Assembly: GCF_000974785.1 (NCBI RefSeq)
Contig: NZ_BBWV01000004.1
Span: 248,001 to 312,000, forward strand
Direction of reading: 5' to 3'
DNA length: 64,000 bases
Source of the DNA: Flavihumibacter petaseus NBRC 106054
Lineage (GTDB): Bacteria > Bacteroidota > Bacteroidia > Chitinophagales > Chitinophagaceae
Positions 26,542 through 34,945 of this stretch are shown here, piece by piece. The notes under the pieces were generated by a model, which did no database searches, had not been told where the DNA came from, and saw only the letters and a list, made by a program, of their open reading frames with translations. The position numbers were made by a program, and so were the translations under genes. How positions within the stretch are numbered: the stretch's first letter is position 1; each line of letters begins with the position of its first letter.

Positions 26542-28198
26542 ATTCTCTTCTGAACATATTCATTCTTAATCCCAAACTAAACATTGTCGTATTTCTGCTC
26601 AGCGTGGGATCATCCGCCACCTTATAATTCCGCACCTGGAAAACGCCATCTACAAAAAGATTTTCCAGCACTTCATACCCAACCCATAGGGACGCATTCA
26701 CGCCCGTTGCCCGCCGGCCTTCACCAATTTTCCAGTCATAATCTTTGGGGCGGTCGGTATAATAACGGAAGATATTGCTGCCGTAATTAATTCCGGCTGA
26801 ATCGAGCCCCTGGATCCAGCCAATAATCTTGCCCTGGATGCTGAGCTTGGGAATTGGCTGATATTTCGCAATCCCGATCACTTCACGAAGGTTGGCGCCC
26901 ATTGGATGGGCCAATGGCTGGTTATAGTGGGAATAGTTGGCAACACCATCAAAGTGGGAATAGGTAAAGGGCCGAACGGCATTGTATTCTGCCTGCAGGT
27001 CGAGATTACGGATCCCGAGGGCGTCTATGTATTTCGCGCCCAGCTGAATACCATATTTGTTTCCCCACCATCCTTCACCGCCTTTCATCTCACTCAGTTT
27101 AAATTCATCAAGGAGAATCTGAGAATATATCTGCACGTGTTTCGCAATATTTGCCTTCACATCAAAACCGATATTGGCATTGTCGGCACTTCCATTTTGT
27201 TGTTCAATCGAACGGAGGAAAATGATGGGGATCAGGTAGCTGAATTCGAAATGGTTTTCCCTGCCAAATACAACAGATTCAAAAAAACCAATATTCAGCC
27301 ACTTGGTCGCCTGCAGGCTGAGGTGGTGTACAGCAGCATATTTTTTATCAATCAGCTCATTTCCGGGATTGATCAGGTCCTGCGGTGTCAGTTCCATGAA
27401 CATGCTCTGGTAGTTCAGCTTCCAGATACGTGCCGCAAGCTTAAGGAAGAGGTAGTTATTGGAAAAATCGCTCAGGAAAAGGCTCCGGTATCCGTTGCCG
27501 ATAAAGTTTTTATCATATCCGAACTGGACGTTGATGTACTTGGTGATATTAAAAAATACCGATCCGCGGGCATCGAAATAGTCATAACCGGTTTTTTTGA
27601 ATGTCTTGTAAAAACCTGCTCCCGGTACAGCATGAAAGGAGTCGACAAAACGGCGAACATAAAAGGGATCCCTTTCCTGGTTATCGGTAAGGTAAAAGTC
27701 AAAACCTATTTTTTTGGCGATCAGACCTCTTCCACGGGCGCCTTTGCTGTTCACAAAGAGGGTTTCATCGGTTCCGGACTCTTTACCTGCCTGAAACTGA
27801 AACACCGGGTTGACACTCAGAAAGAAATCCTTGGTATCTACCAGCAGGAAATCAGATTTGACCTTATAAAAGGTTTTCACCCATGGTTTCCTGCTATTAA
27901 ATGCATCTTTGGGACCTGTCACCCATTCATAGTTATTCATCAGGGCATCCTGGATATTGTAGGCATCCACTTTGTTCATCGGAGCTGTTGAATCAATCCG
28001 CTCAAGGGCTGCCACCCAGCCTTTCCGGTCATAAGGTTTGATATGCTGGAAAGACAGTGCACTATCCCTGAACCGGATCTCAAGCCTGTCCATCAGGTTC
28101 TGGTGCTTATACCCCTGCGGCAGGAGTGGCGTCTGAGAAAAAAGCTGGGCGGGCAGGATTAAGCAGATTCCGTAAAGCAGTCTTTTAATACATTGCAT
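26531..28198 (-). CDS. Wzi/RemB-like outer membrane beta-barrel protein
   Basis: A 555-residue exported protein with a signal peptide (MQCIKRLLYGICLILPAQLF, then SQTPLLPQG). Many amphipathic strands follow: YINVQFGYDKNFIGNGYRSL, FEFSYLIPIIFLRSIEQQ and GIQLGAKYIDALGIRNLDLQ are typical of the capsule-assembly Wzi family, which in Flavobacterium includes the motility-related RemB. The last strand is NTTMFSLGLRMNMF. The frame is open 73 codons further upstream, but that part crosses the divergent pyrC-type gene and has no signal. It overlaps the UbiA-like gene by 11 bases. Confidence 0.78.
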   Translation of the reverse strand: MQCIKRLLYGICLILPAQLFSQTPLLPQGYKHQNLMDRLEIRFRDSALSFQHIKPYDRKGWVAALERIDSTAPMNKVDAYNIQDALMNNYEWVTGPKDAFNSRKPWVKTFYKVKSDFLLVDTKDFFLSVNPVFQFQAGKESGTDETLFVNSKGARGRGLIAKKIGFDFYLTDNQERDPFYVRRFVDSFHAVPGAGFYKTFKKTGYDYFDARGSVFFNITKYINVQFGYDKNFIGNGYRSLFLSDFSNNYLFLKLAARIWKLNYQSMFMELTPQDLINPGNELIDKKYAAVHHLSLQATKWLNIGFFESVVFGRENHFEFSYLIPIIFLRSIEQQNGSADNANIGFDVKANIAKHVQIYSQILLDEFKLSEMKGGEGWWGNKYGIQLGAKYIDALGIRNLDLQAEYNAVRPFTYSHFDGVANYSHYNQPLAHPMGANLREVIGIAKYQPIPKLSIQGKIIGWIQGLDSAGINYGSNIFRYYTDRPKDYDWKIGEGRRATGVNASLWVGYEVLENLFVDGVFQVRNYKVADDPTLSRNTTMFSLGLRMNMFRREYDY

Positions 28199-28231
28199 CG
28201 GTTTCGTTTTATTATGGCTAATTTTCAAATT

Positions 28232-29572
28232 ATGCAAAAATACCTGATTAAAAATGCCCGCATAGTGAATGAAGGAAAGGTTTATACAGCCGACCTTCTT
28301 TTGGAGGGGGGAATTATTGAAAAGATCGGAAGCCGGATTGACCCCGCCTATGGCGTTACAGAAATCGATGCCGAAGGCCAATACCTGATACCGGGAGTAA
28401 TTGACGACCAGGTACATTTCAGGGAACCAGGGTTAACGCACAAAGCAACAATACAAACCGAATCAACAGCCGCAGTTGCCGGTGGCGTTACCAGCTTTAT
28501 GGAAATGCCCAATACCCAACCGCCTGTTTTCACACAGGAACTCCTGGAAAACAAATACACCATTGCTTCCGAAACCTCTTTGGCCAACTACAGTTTTTTC
28601 ATGGGAACCAGCAATGAGAACTATGACGAGGTGATGCGTACCAACGAGAAAAAAGACAGGGTATGTGGTATTAAGATTTTCATGGGATCTTCAACAGGCG
28701 GGCTGCTCGTAGACAACCCCCTGGCACTGGAAAGAATATTTAACAATACTGAATTATTGATTGCCACGCATTGCGAAGACGAACGCATTATCCGCCACAA
28801 CCTGCAGGAACTGCAGAAGTCGGGACGGACACTTACTGCTGCCGATCACCCCGTCATCAGATCCGCCGAAGCGTGCTTTGAATCATCTTTTTTTGCCATA
28901 CAAATGGCAAAAAAATTTGACAGCAGGTTGCATATCCTCCATATCTCCACGGCAAGGGAACTACCGTTGTTCGGAAATATGTTACCACTGGAAGAAAAAC
29001 GGATCACCTCCGAAGTTTGTGTACACCACCTCCATTTTACGGCCGATGATTATGACCGTCTCGGTAACCTGATCAAATGCAACCCCGCCATCAAGGCAGC
29101 AATTAACCGTGACGCTTTGTGGGAAGGATTACTTGATGACCGCCTGGATATCATCGCAACAGATCATGCGCCACATACCCGGGCAGAAAAAGAAGAGGAC
29201 TACCTTCACGCACATGCCGGGGTACCGCTGGTACAGCATTCACTGCTACTGATGCTTCGCTATGTGGAAGCCGGCAAAATCACCATTGAAAAGGTTGTGG
29301 AGAAGATGTGCCATGCCCCAGCCACATGCTTCCGGATCAGGAACCGTGGGTTCATCCGGGAAGGGTATCATGCTGATCTAGTGCTGATCAATCCGGCTGA
29401 AACCACAACCGTTTCCAAAAAGAACATTTACTACAAATGCGGCTGGAGTCCTTTTGAAGGAGAGAAATTTCCGGCATCAATATCACATTGTTTTGTCAAC
29501 GGGCACCTTGCCTATGCCCATGGCCAATTTGATACTTCCAGGAAAGGACAGCGGCTGCTTTTTAACCAATAA
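28232..29572 (+). CDS. pyrC: Dihydroorotase
   Basis: Amidohydrolase-fold enzyme cyclising carbamoyl-aspartate to dihydroorotate in pyrimidine synthesis, 446 residues from MQKYLIKNARIV. Features are GVIDDQVHFREPGLTHKA, MEMPNTQPP, a GIKIFMGSSTG Lys strand, THCEDE, HILHISTARE and IIATDHAPH. The first metal motif has Gln60 where the usual HxH has His; I recall the same substitution in other Bacteroidota dihydroorotases, so it may still be active. In-frame ATGs at 28193 and 28214 are less likely because they crowd the divergent barrel gene. Confidence 0.9.
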   Translation: MQKYLIKNARIVNEGKVYTADLLLEGGIIEKIGSRIDPAYGVTEIDAEGQYLIPGVIDDQVHFREPGLTHKATIQTESTAAVAGGVTSFMEMPNTQPPVFTQELLENKYTIASETSLANYSFFMGTSNENYDEVMRTNEKKDRVCGIKIFMGSSTGGLLVDNPLALERIFNNTELLIATHCEDERIIRHNLQELQKSGRTLTAADHPVIRSAEACFESSFFAIQMAKKFDSRLHILHISTARELPLFGNMLPLEEKRITSEVCVHHLHFTADDYDRLGNLIKCNPAIKAAINRDALWEGLLDDRLDIIATDHAPHTRAEKEEDYLHAHAGVPLVQHSLLLMLRYVEAGKITIEKVVEKMCHAPATCFRIRNRGFIREGYHADLVLINPAETTTVSKKNIYYKCGWSPFEGEKFPASISHCFVNGHLAYAHGQFDTSRKGQRLLFNQ

Positions 29573-29631
29573 TCTGTGCAAATGCCCGCTTCATGCATCT
29601 ATTTGCGATTCAACCCGTAAATTGACCCTGC

Positions 29632-30948
29632 ATGAATATCGACAAAATTTCCCTCCAGGACCTGGCTATTTTTCATTCCGACGAAGAACAGTCGATTTTT
29701 CACCGGCTGAATTTCACCCGCACCGTCAATGGAAAGGAATGGCTGTTGAAGTTTTTCAGAGAACCCTTTGATAAACCCGGACCCATTCTGGAAACTCAAC
29801 AGATCATCAGTCAGATCCATCAGCACCTGGACAACTGGCCAGGGTCCATCAGCAATGGAACGTTAATGGTGATCGCCCGGTTCTATGACGCTCAGATCGA
29901 TCACATCCCGGCAGCACATGCCCCCCTGGCGGGACTTCGTTACCGGCTTATCAACGGACCGGATTTTTCAATGGTCCGATATAGCATCGGTCATTTTACA
30001 GACTTTGTAAGGGGGTTCCGGCAACTATCCGGTCTGCTTTCGCAACCTGGCATTCCCAAAACCCTGCAGAATTTGCTGAACCGGGCAAATGACCTCCTTA
30101 ATCATAAGCCGCTCGAAGATCTCGCAGCACGCCCCCCAGGAAAGCAGTTCTCGATGACCGAAGTGGTGTATTATGGTCATTTCCTGTTATACCGGTTTAA
30201 ATCACATGCATTTGAGTTGATGCAGCTGTATGGCAAACTGGATGCATGGTACAGTATGGCCATGGCCATGCGATCCCTCAAACTCAGTTTTCCCGTTATC
30301 CGCGAAGATGAGAACCCCTTTATCAAAGCAGAAAAGTTGTATCATCTGCTTCTCCCCCAACCCATCGCTTACGACCTTCTTCTTGACCCGACACATAATT
30401 TTCTGTTCCTTACCGGTGCCAACATGGCAGGGAAAAGCACCTTCATCAAAGCCGTTGGCAGCGCTACCTACCTGGCACATCTGGGAATGGGAGTACCCGC
30501 TGAAAACATGGAACTGACATTGTTCGAAGGAATTCTGAGTAACATCAACGTGACGGACAACATCATCAAGGGTGAAAGCTATTTCTTCAACGAAGTACAA
30601 CGAATCCGCAACACCATCATTAAAATCAATGACAACCACAAATGGCTGGTGCTGATCGACGAACTTTTCAAAGGCACCAATATCAAGGATGCGATGAGAT
30701 GTTCGCTGGCAGTAATAGAAGGCCTCGTAAAAATCCGGCATTCCCTGTTTATACTTTCCACTCACCTGTACGAAATCGGTGAGGATCTGAAAGATCATCC
30801 CAATATCATCTTCAGGTATTTTGAAACACGGGTGGAAGACGAACAGCTTGCCTTCAACTACCAATTAAAAACAGGGATCAGCAACGACAGAATAGGGTAT
30901 CTGATCCTGAAAAGGGAAAAAGTACTGGACCTTTTGAACAACCTGTGA
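29632..30948 (+). CDS. MutS-family ATPase lacking mismatch-recognition domains
   Basis: A 438-residue protein with only the core-lever and ATPase parts of MutS. Walker A is LTGANMAGKST near residues 260-270, the MutS loop SNINVTDNIIKGESYFFNEV follows, Walker B is WLVLIDELFKGTN near 338-350, and the STHLYEI His switch is near 376. There is no N-terminal FxE mismatch-reading domain and no MutS2 Smr tail. Its DNA substrate is unknown. It ends two bases before the ATG of the peptidase gene. Confidence 0.88.
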   Translation: MNIDKISLQDLAIFHSDEEQSIFHRLNFTRTVNGKEWLLKFFREPFDKPGPILETQQIISQIHQHLDNWPGSISNGTLMVIARFYDAQIDHIPAAHAPLAGLRYRLINGPDFSMVRYSIGHFTDFVRGFRQLSGLLSQPGIPKTLQNLLNRANDLLNHKPLEDLAARPPGKQFSMTEVVYYGHFLLYRFKSHAFELMQLYGKLDAWYSMAMAMRSLKLSFPVIREDENPFIKAEKLYHLLLPQPIAYDLLLDPTHNFLFLTGANMAGKSTFIKAVGSATYLAHLGMGVPAENMELTLFEGILSNINVTDNIIKGESYFFNEVQRIRNTIIKINDNHKWLVLIDELFKGTNIKDAMRCSLAVIEGLVKIRHSLFILSTHLYEIGEDLKDHPNIIFRYFETRVEDEQLAFNYQLKTGISNDRIGYLILKREKVLDLLNNL

Positions 30949-30950
30949 TT

Positions 30951-32555
30951 ATGCGTAACCTTCTTGCAATCCTGCTCCTGTTGGCCACTTTTACATGCAA
31001 AGCATCGGATGTCAGTCCGATCCCCGAAAGGCACCGGCAGATCAATGTGCTTTCCTACGATTTCACCATTGATCTGAATGATGTGAATGACGAAATCCGC
31101 GGCACTGCAAAAATCCTTTTGCAGCTGGCTGAAGCAACCGACAGTATACGGTTTGACCTGAAATCAGTAAATAATGGAAAGGGAATGACCATACTTGGTC
31201 TTAAAGCCGGTGGCAAACCAGTTCCTTTCCTGCACAGGAATGACCTGATAACCCTCTCCAGTGCCGGAGGCAAAAAAAATGATACTACCCTAATTGAAAT
31301 AACTTACAAAGGTGTTCCGGGAGACGGTCTCATCATCTCTAAAAACAAATACGGGCACCGTTGTTTTTTCGCGGATAACTGGCCGAACAGGGCCAGGAAC
31401 TGGATTCCCTGTAATGACCATCCATCCGACAAAGCTACGGTATCCTTCCAGGTAAACGCACCGGCAGATTACAGCGTAATTGCCAATGGCGAACTGGTAT
31501 CTGATGAAAAAGATAGTTCCGGAAGAAGGATAACCAGATGGCAGGAAAAAAATGAGATCCCGACGAAAGTTATGGTGATCGGTGTTGCTGATTTTGCGGT
31601 TGGGGATGCCGGGCGGGTAGACGATATACCGGTATCAAGCTGGGTTTATCCAGAAGAACGGGATAATGGATTTTATGATTATGGCCAGGCTGCACTTATC
31701 CTTCCCTGGTTCATCGGGAAATTGGGCCCATATCCTTTTACCAAACTGGCAAATGTTCAGTCAAAAACGATTTTTGGAGGGATGGAAAACGCCGGCTGCA
31801 TTTTTTATCATGAACAATCCGTAGATGGCAAACGTACTTCTGAAAACCTGCTGGTACATGAGATCGCACACCAATGGTTTGGAAACAGTGTTACGGAACG
31901 CGATTGGGCTCATTTGTGGCTGAGTGAAGGTTTTGCTACCTACCTTACCGATGCCTGGGTTGAAATGCAGCATGGTCAGCAGGCCGCACGAACCCTGCTG
32001 GCGAAACAGCGCGCTGAAGTGATAGATTTCCACCAACAGCAACCAGGCAGGCCGGTAATAGACAGCATGGAAACGAATTACCTCAAACTGCTGAATGCCA
32101 ACAGCTACCAGAAGGGCGGTTGGGTGTTACACATGCTTCGGCTAAAAATAGGCGAGAAAGCTTTCTGGGAAGGCATTGCGGACTATTATCAGCGCTATCG
32201 CGGTAAAAATGCGGGTACCGGCGATCTCCAGAAAGTGATGGAAAACCACGCTGGCATTGCGCTTGGTGATTTTTTTGATCAGTGGTTGCGACAGCCGGAT
32301 TTTCCCAATCTTGAAGTTCGCTGGAAATCCACGCCAGGCGGTTTATCAATCACAGTTCATCAGCTCCAGAATACGCTGATGAAATTCCCCCTCAGGATCG
32401 CAATTTCCGGAGCCGGCGGAACGACACATGTTAATATCCCCATAGACAGCAGGAAAGTTGATGAGGAATTCCGGTTGCCGTATATACCCACAAGCGTGAC
32501 CATAGATCCTGATACAGAGTTGCTGGGTGTATGGAAAACAACTCCCGTTAAATAA
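30951..32555 (+). CDS. M1 family metallopeptidase (exported)
   Basis: A 534-residue aminopeptidase-type zinc protease. A signal peptide (MRNLLAILLLLATFTCKAS) precedes the substrate-anchoring motif GGMEN at residues 276-280, the zinc site HEIAH at 303-307, and the third ligand Glu326 in WLSEGFATYL. It lacks the long C-terminal armadillo region of full-size aminopeptidase N. The ATG at 30951 yields the signal peptide; a GTG two codons earlier overlaps the mutS-like stop. It is probably periplasmic or surface-located. Confidence 0.93.
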   Translation: MRNLLAILLLLATFTCKASDVSPIPERHRQINVLSYDFTIDLNDVNDEIRGTAKILLQLAEATDSIRFDLKSVNNGKGMTILGLKAGGKPVPFLHRNDLITLSSAGGKKNDTTLIEITYKGVPGDGLIISKNKYGHRCFFADNWPNRARNWIPCNDHPSDKATVSFQVNAPADYSVIANGELVSDEKDSSGRRITRWQEKNEIPTKVMVIGVADFAVGDAGRVDDIPVSSWVYPEERDNGFYDYGQAALILPWFIGKLGPYPFTKLANVQSKTIFGGMENAGCIFYHEQSVDGKRTSENLLVHEIAHQWFGNSVTERDWAHLWLSEGFATYLTDAWVEMQHGQQAARTLLAKQRAEVIDFHQQQPGRPVIDSMETNYLKLLNANSYQKGGWVLHMLRLKIGEKAFWEGIADYYQRYRGKNAGTGDLQKVMENHAGIALGDFFDQWLRQPDFPNLEVRWKSTPGGLSITVHQLQNTLMKFPLRIAISGAGGTTHVNIPIDSRKVDEEFRLPYIPTSVTIDPDTELLGVWKTTPVK

Positions 32556-32593
32556 CGCTGTTCCTCAAACGCAGTGTCGGCTACCTTAGCCGG

Positions 32594-34135
32594 ATGCTGG
32601 TGAAAACTTATGGAAGTGCCGTTTACGGTATTGATGCAATTACTATTACGATAGAGGTAAATGTGACGCTCGGCACACAAACTTTTATCGTCGGCCTGCC
32701 TGATAATGCAGTTAAGGAAAGCATACTCAGGGTAGAAAGTGCCATCAAATCGAATGGCTTCTTTATGCCCCGAACCAAGGTGATTGTAAATATGGCACCT
32801 GCTGATATCCGCAAATCGGGATCAGCATTTGATCTTCCGATAGCGCTGGGCATTTTGGCCGCCACCGATCAGTTGCCCGGTTCAGCTCTCCTCGACAACC
32901 TGATTGTAATGGGCGAGCTAGGGCTGGATGGCAGGATTCATCCCATTAAGGGGGCTTTGCCGATAGCGATTGCTACTAAAAAAGACAAATTCAGGGGGTT
33001 GATCCTTCCCGCAACAAATGCAACCGAAGCGGCTTTGGTCGATCAACTCGATATTTTTGGTGTTAGCCATTTGCGTGAAGTAACCAGTTTCCTCGAATCT
33101 GGAAGGAGCCTGGTACCGGTAAAATTGGATTCACGGTCAGCTTTTGAAAACGGAATTTCAGCGACCGGACCAGATTTTGGTGATGTCAAAGGACAGGAAA
33201 ACATCAAGCGATCCCTTGAAATTGCCGCAGCCGGTGGCCACAATGCTATTCTGATCGGTGCTCCGGGTTCAGGAAAAACCATGCTGGCAAGACGGCTTCC
33301 TTCAATACTCCCTCCCCTGACACTGGACGAAGCACTGGAAACCTCCCGCATTTACAGCGTTGCCGGGCGCCTGCAACATCCTTCGGGTCTTGTCAGTACC
33401 AGGCCTTTCCGGTCACCGCACCACACCATCAGTGATATGGCATTGGTTGGAGGTGGTGCCGTGCCGCAGCCGGGAGAAATATCCCTCGCGCACAATGGGG
33501 TCTTGTTTCTGGATGAACTTCCTGAGTTCCGGAGAACGGTGCTCGAAGTTATGCGTCAGCCGCTGGAAGAACGCAAGGTAACCATCGCAAGAGCACAATA
33601 CTGCTTTGATTTTCCAGCCAGCTTTATGCTGATAGCAGCGATGAATCCATGCCCCTGTGGCTATTATAACCACCCGTCCCGGGAATGTACCTGCTCTCCT
33701 TTTCTGGTAGATAAATATTTAAGCCGGGTTTCCGGTCCCCTGCTTGACCGGATAGACCTGCACGTGGAAGTCACTCCGGTAGAACCCGGTGAATTTACTG
33801 GTTCAGGAAAGCAGGAACAGTCAGCAATAGTGCGACGTCGTGTTATGGCTGCCAGGGAAATCCAATTGAGGCGATTTGCCGGAACAGGCATTTATTGCAA
33901 TGCGCAGATGGACAGCGCTGCAACCAGGGCTATCGTACCGCTGAGCCAACCTTCGAAACAATTACTCCAGTTGGCAATGAACCGGCTGGCACTTTCTGCC
34001 AGGGCCTATGAGCGTATACTGAAAGTAGCGAGAACGATTGCAGATCTTGACCTCAGGGCTGATGTGCTTCCGCAACATGTGGCAGAAGCAATTCAGCTTC
34101 GCAGCCTTGACCGGGAATTGCGTAGCAGGCACTGA
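32594..34135 (+). CDS. comM: YifB/ComM family Mg-chelatase-like AAA+ ATPase
   Basis: A 513-residue helicase-type ATPase that in naturally competent bacteria promotes branch migration during transformation. It has an N-terminal Lon-S5-like domain (TITIEVNVTLGTQTFIVGLP, GELGLDGRIHPIKGALP), Walker A GAPGSGKT at 222-229, Walker B VLFLDELPEF, and a C-terminal chelatase domain with a Cys cluster (CPCGYYNHPSRECTCS). No competence genes are nearby, so the role in this organism is open. Confidence 0.93.
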   Translation: MLVKTYGSAVYGIDAITITIEVNVTLGTQTFIVGLPDNAVKESILRVESAIKSNGFFMPRTKVIVNMAPADIRKSGSAFDLPIALGILAATDQLPGSALLDNLIVMGELGLDGRIHPIKGALPIAIATKKDKFRGLILPATNATEAALVDQLDIFGVSHLREVTSFLESGRSLVPVKLDSRSAFENGISATGPDFGDVKGQENIKRSLEIAAAGGHNAILIGAPGSGKTMLARRLPSILPPLTLDEALETSRIYSVAGRLQHPSGLVSTRPFRSPHHTISDMALVGGGAVPQPGEISLAHNGVLFLDELPEFRRTVLEVMRQPLEERKVTIARAQYCFDFPASFMLIAAMNPCPCGYYNHPSRECTCSPFLVDKYLSRVSGPLLDRIDLHVEVTPVEPGEFTGSGKQEQSAIVRRRVMAAREIQLRRFAGTGIYCNAQMDSAATRAIVPLSQPSKQLLQLAMNRLALSARAYERILKVARTIADLDLRADVLPQHVAEAIQLRSLDRELRSRH

Positions 34136-34140
34136 GTGGA

Positions 34141-34833
34141 TTAGTTGTTCAGGGCACCGATGCGACGGGCCGGCTTTAAAAGCTGAACAATATTGCGGGA
34201 AACATTTTGCACCGGTGCAGGCGACTGCGCCTTGAATAAAGAGGAAAGGAAGTTATTGAAAGATTGAACCAGGATCCGCCGATCCAGTTGCAAACTCGCA
34301 TTGCGCAGGTAAAAACCATCCCATTGGTGGATGTTAAATAGTCTGGAACCCTCATCCGGTTGGGAATTACTGCATTTTACCATAGCCATGCCCGTGATGC
34401 CTGGCTTGAAGGCATACCGGGCATAATATCCCTTCAGCTGAACAGCAAACTGTTCATCTTCACGGGAACCATTTGCCTCCGGGCCAACCAGGCTCATTTG
34501 CCCGGTCAATACCTTAAGCATCATTGGAGCACGGTACAGACCGGTCTGTCGCAGCCAATTCCCCCATCGGGAAAATTCCAAAACACCCCAGTTATTGTAC
34601 CGGCTGGTGTTGAGTACCCAACAGGTAAACGTCAGCCCGCGTTTACCCGTCAGTTGCCTGCGATGAAACACACGCCGGCCAATAGATATGCTGCTGATTA
34701 CACAAAGCAGTGGCAGGAGCCACCAAAGGAATAAAACAAAGATCAACCCGGCTATCACTACATCGAAAAGCCTTTTGTGAAAAAGGTATCGCTTTGTCAT
34801 TGCACTAGTCACGGGATATAATATCGATTTCAT
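34141..34833 (-). CDS. Divergent bacterial sugar transferase-like protein
   Basis: A 230-residue protein with the membrane re-entrant N-terminus of WbaP/PglC-type phosphoglycosyl transferases (KRLFDVVIAGLIFVLFLWW) and the later GQMSLVGPEA and FKPGITGMAMV blocks. The catalytic Asp-Glu region, usually LDELPQ, reads LYRAPM, and the GKPFxxxKFRTM block is replaced. It is therefore probably not an active transferase of the standard type. It has no polysaccharide genes beside it. An in-frame ATG at 34800 is an equally possible start. Confidence 0.65.
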   Translation of the reverse strand: MKSILYPVTSAMTKRYLFHKRLFDVVIAGLIFVLFLWWLLPLLCVISSISIGRRVFHRRQLTGKRGLTFTCWVLNTSRYNNWGVLEFSRWGNWLRQTGLYRAPMMLKVLTGQMSLVGPEANGSREDEQFAVQLKGYYARYAFKPGITGMAMVKCSNSQPDEGSRLFNIHQWDGFYLRNASLQLDRRILVQSFNNFLSSLFKAQSPAPVQNVSRNIVQLLKPARRIGALNN

Positions 34834-34945
34834 TTTATAAGGTCTTCACAGGTCTGACAAGGGCCGGATCAATTCCGTTGTATCGAGCCAACAAAAAAAA
34901 GCCGGCGATGTTAGTATCTTTAGCCATAGCGCATTTGCCAACATC

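Noticed and set aside
26906-27991. 361-codon open frame on the plus strand
   Set aside because: It lies wholly opposite the Wzi/RemB-like gene, has no family similarity I can see, and shadows the codon pattern of the real gene.
28199-28417. 73-codon N-terminal extension of the barrel gene
   Set aside because: The signal peptide begins at 28198, and the extension overlaps the divergent dihydroorotase gene.
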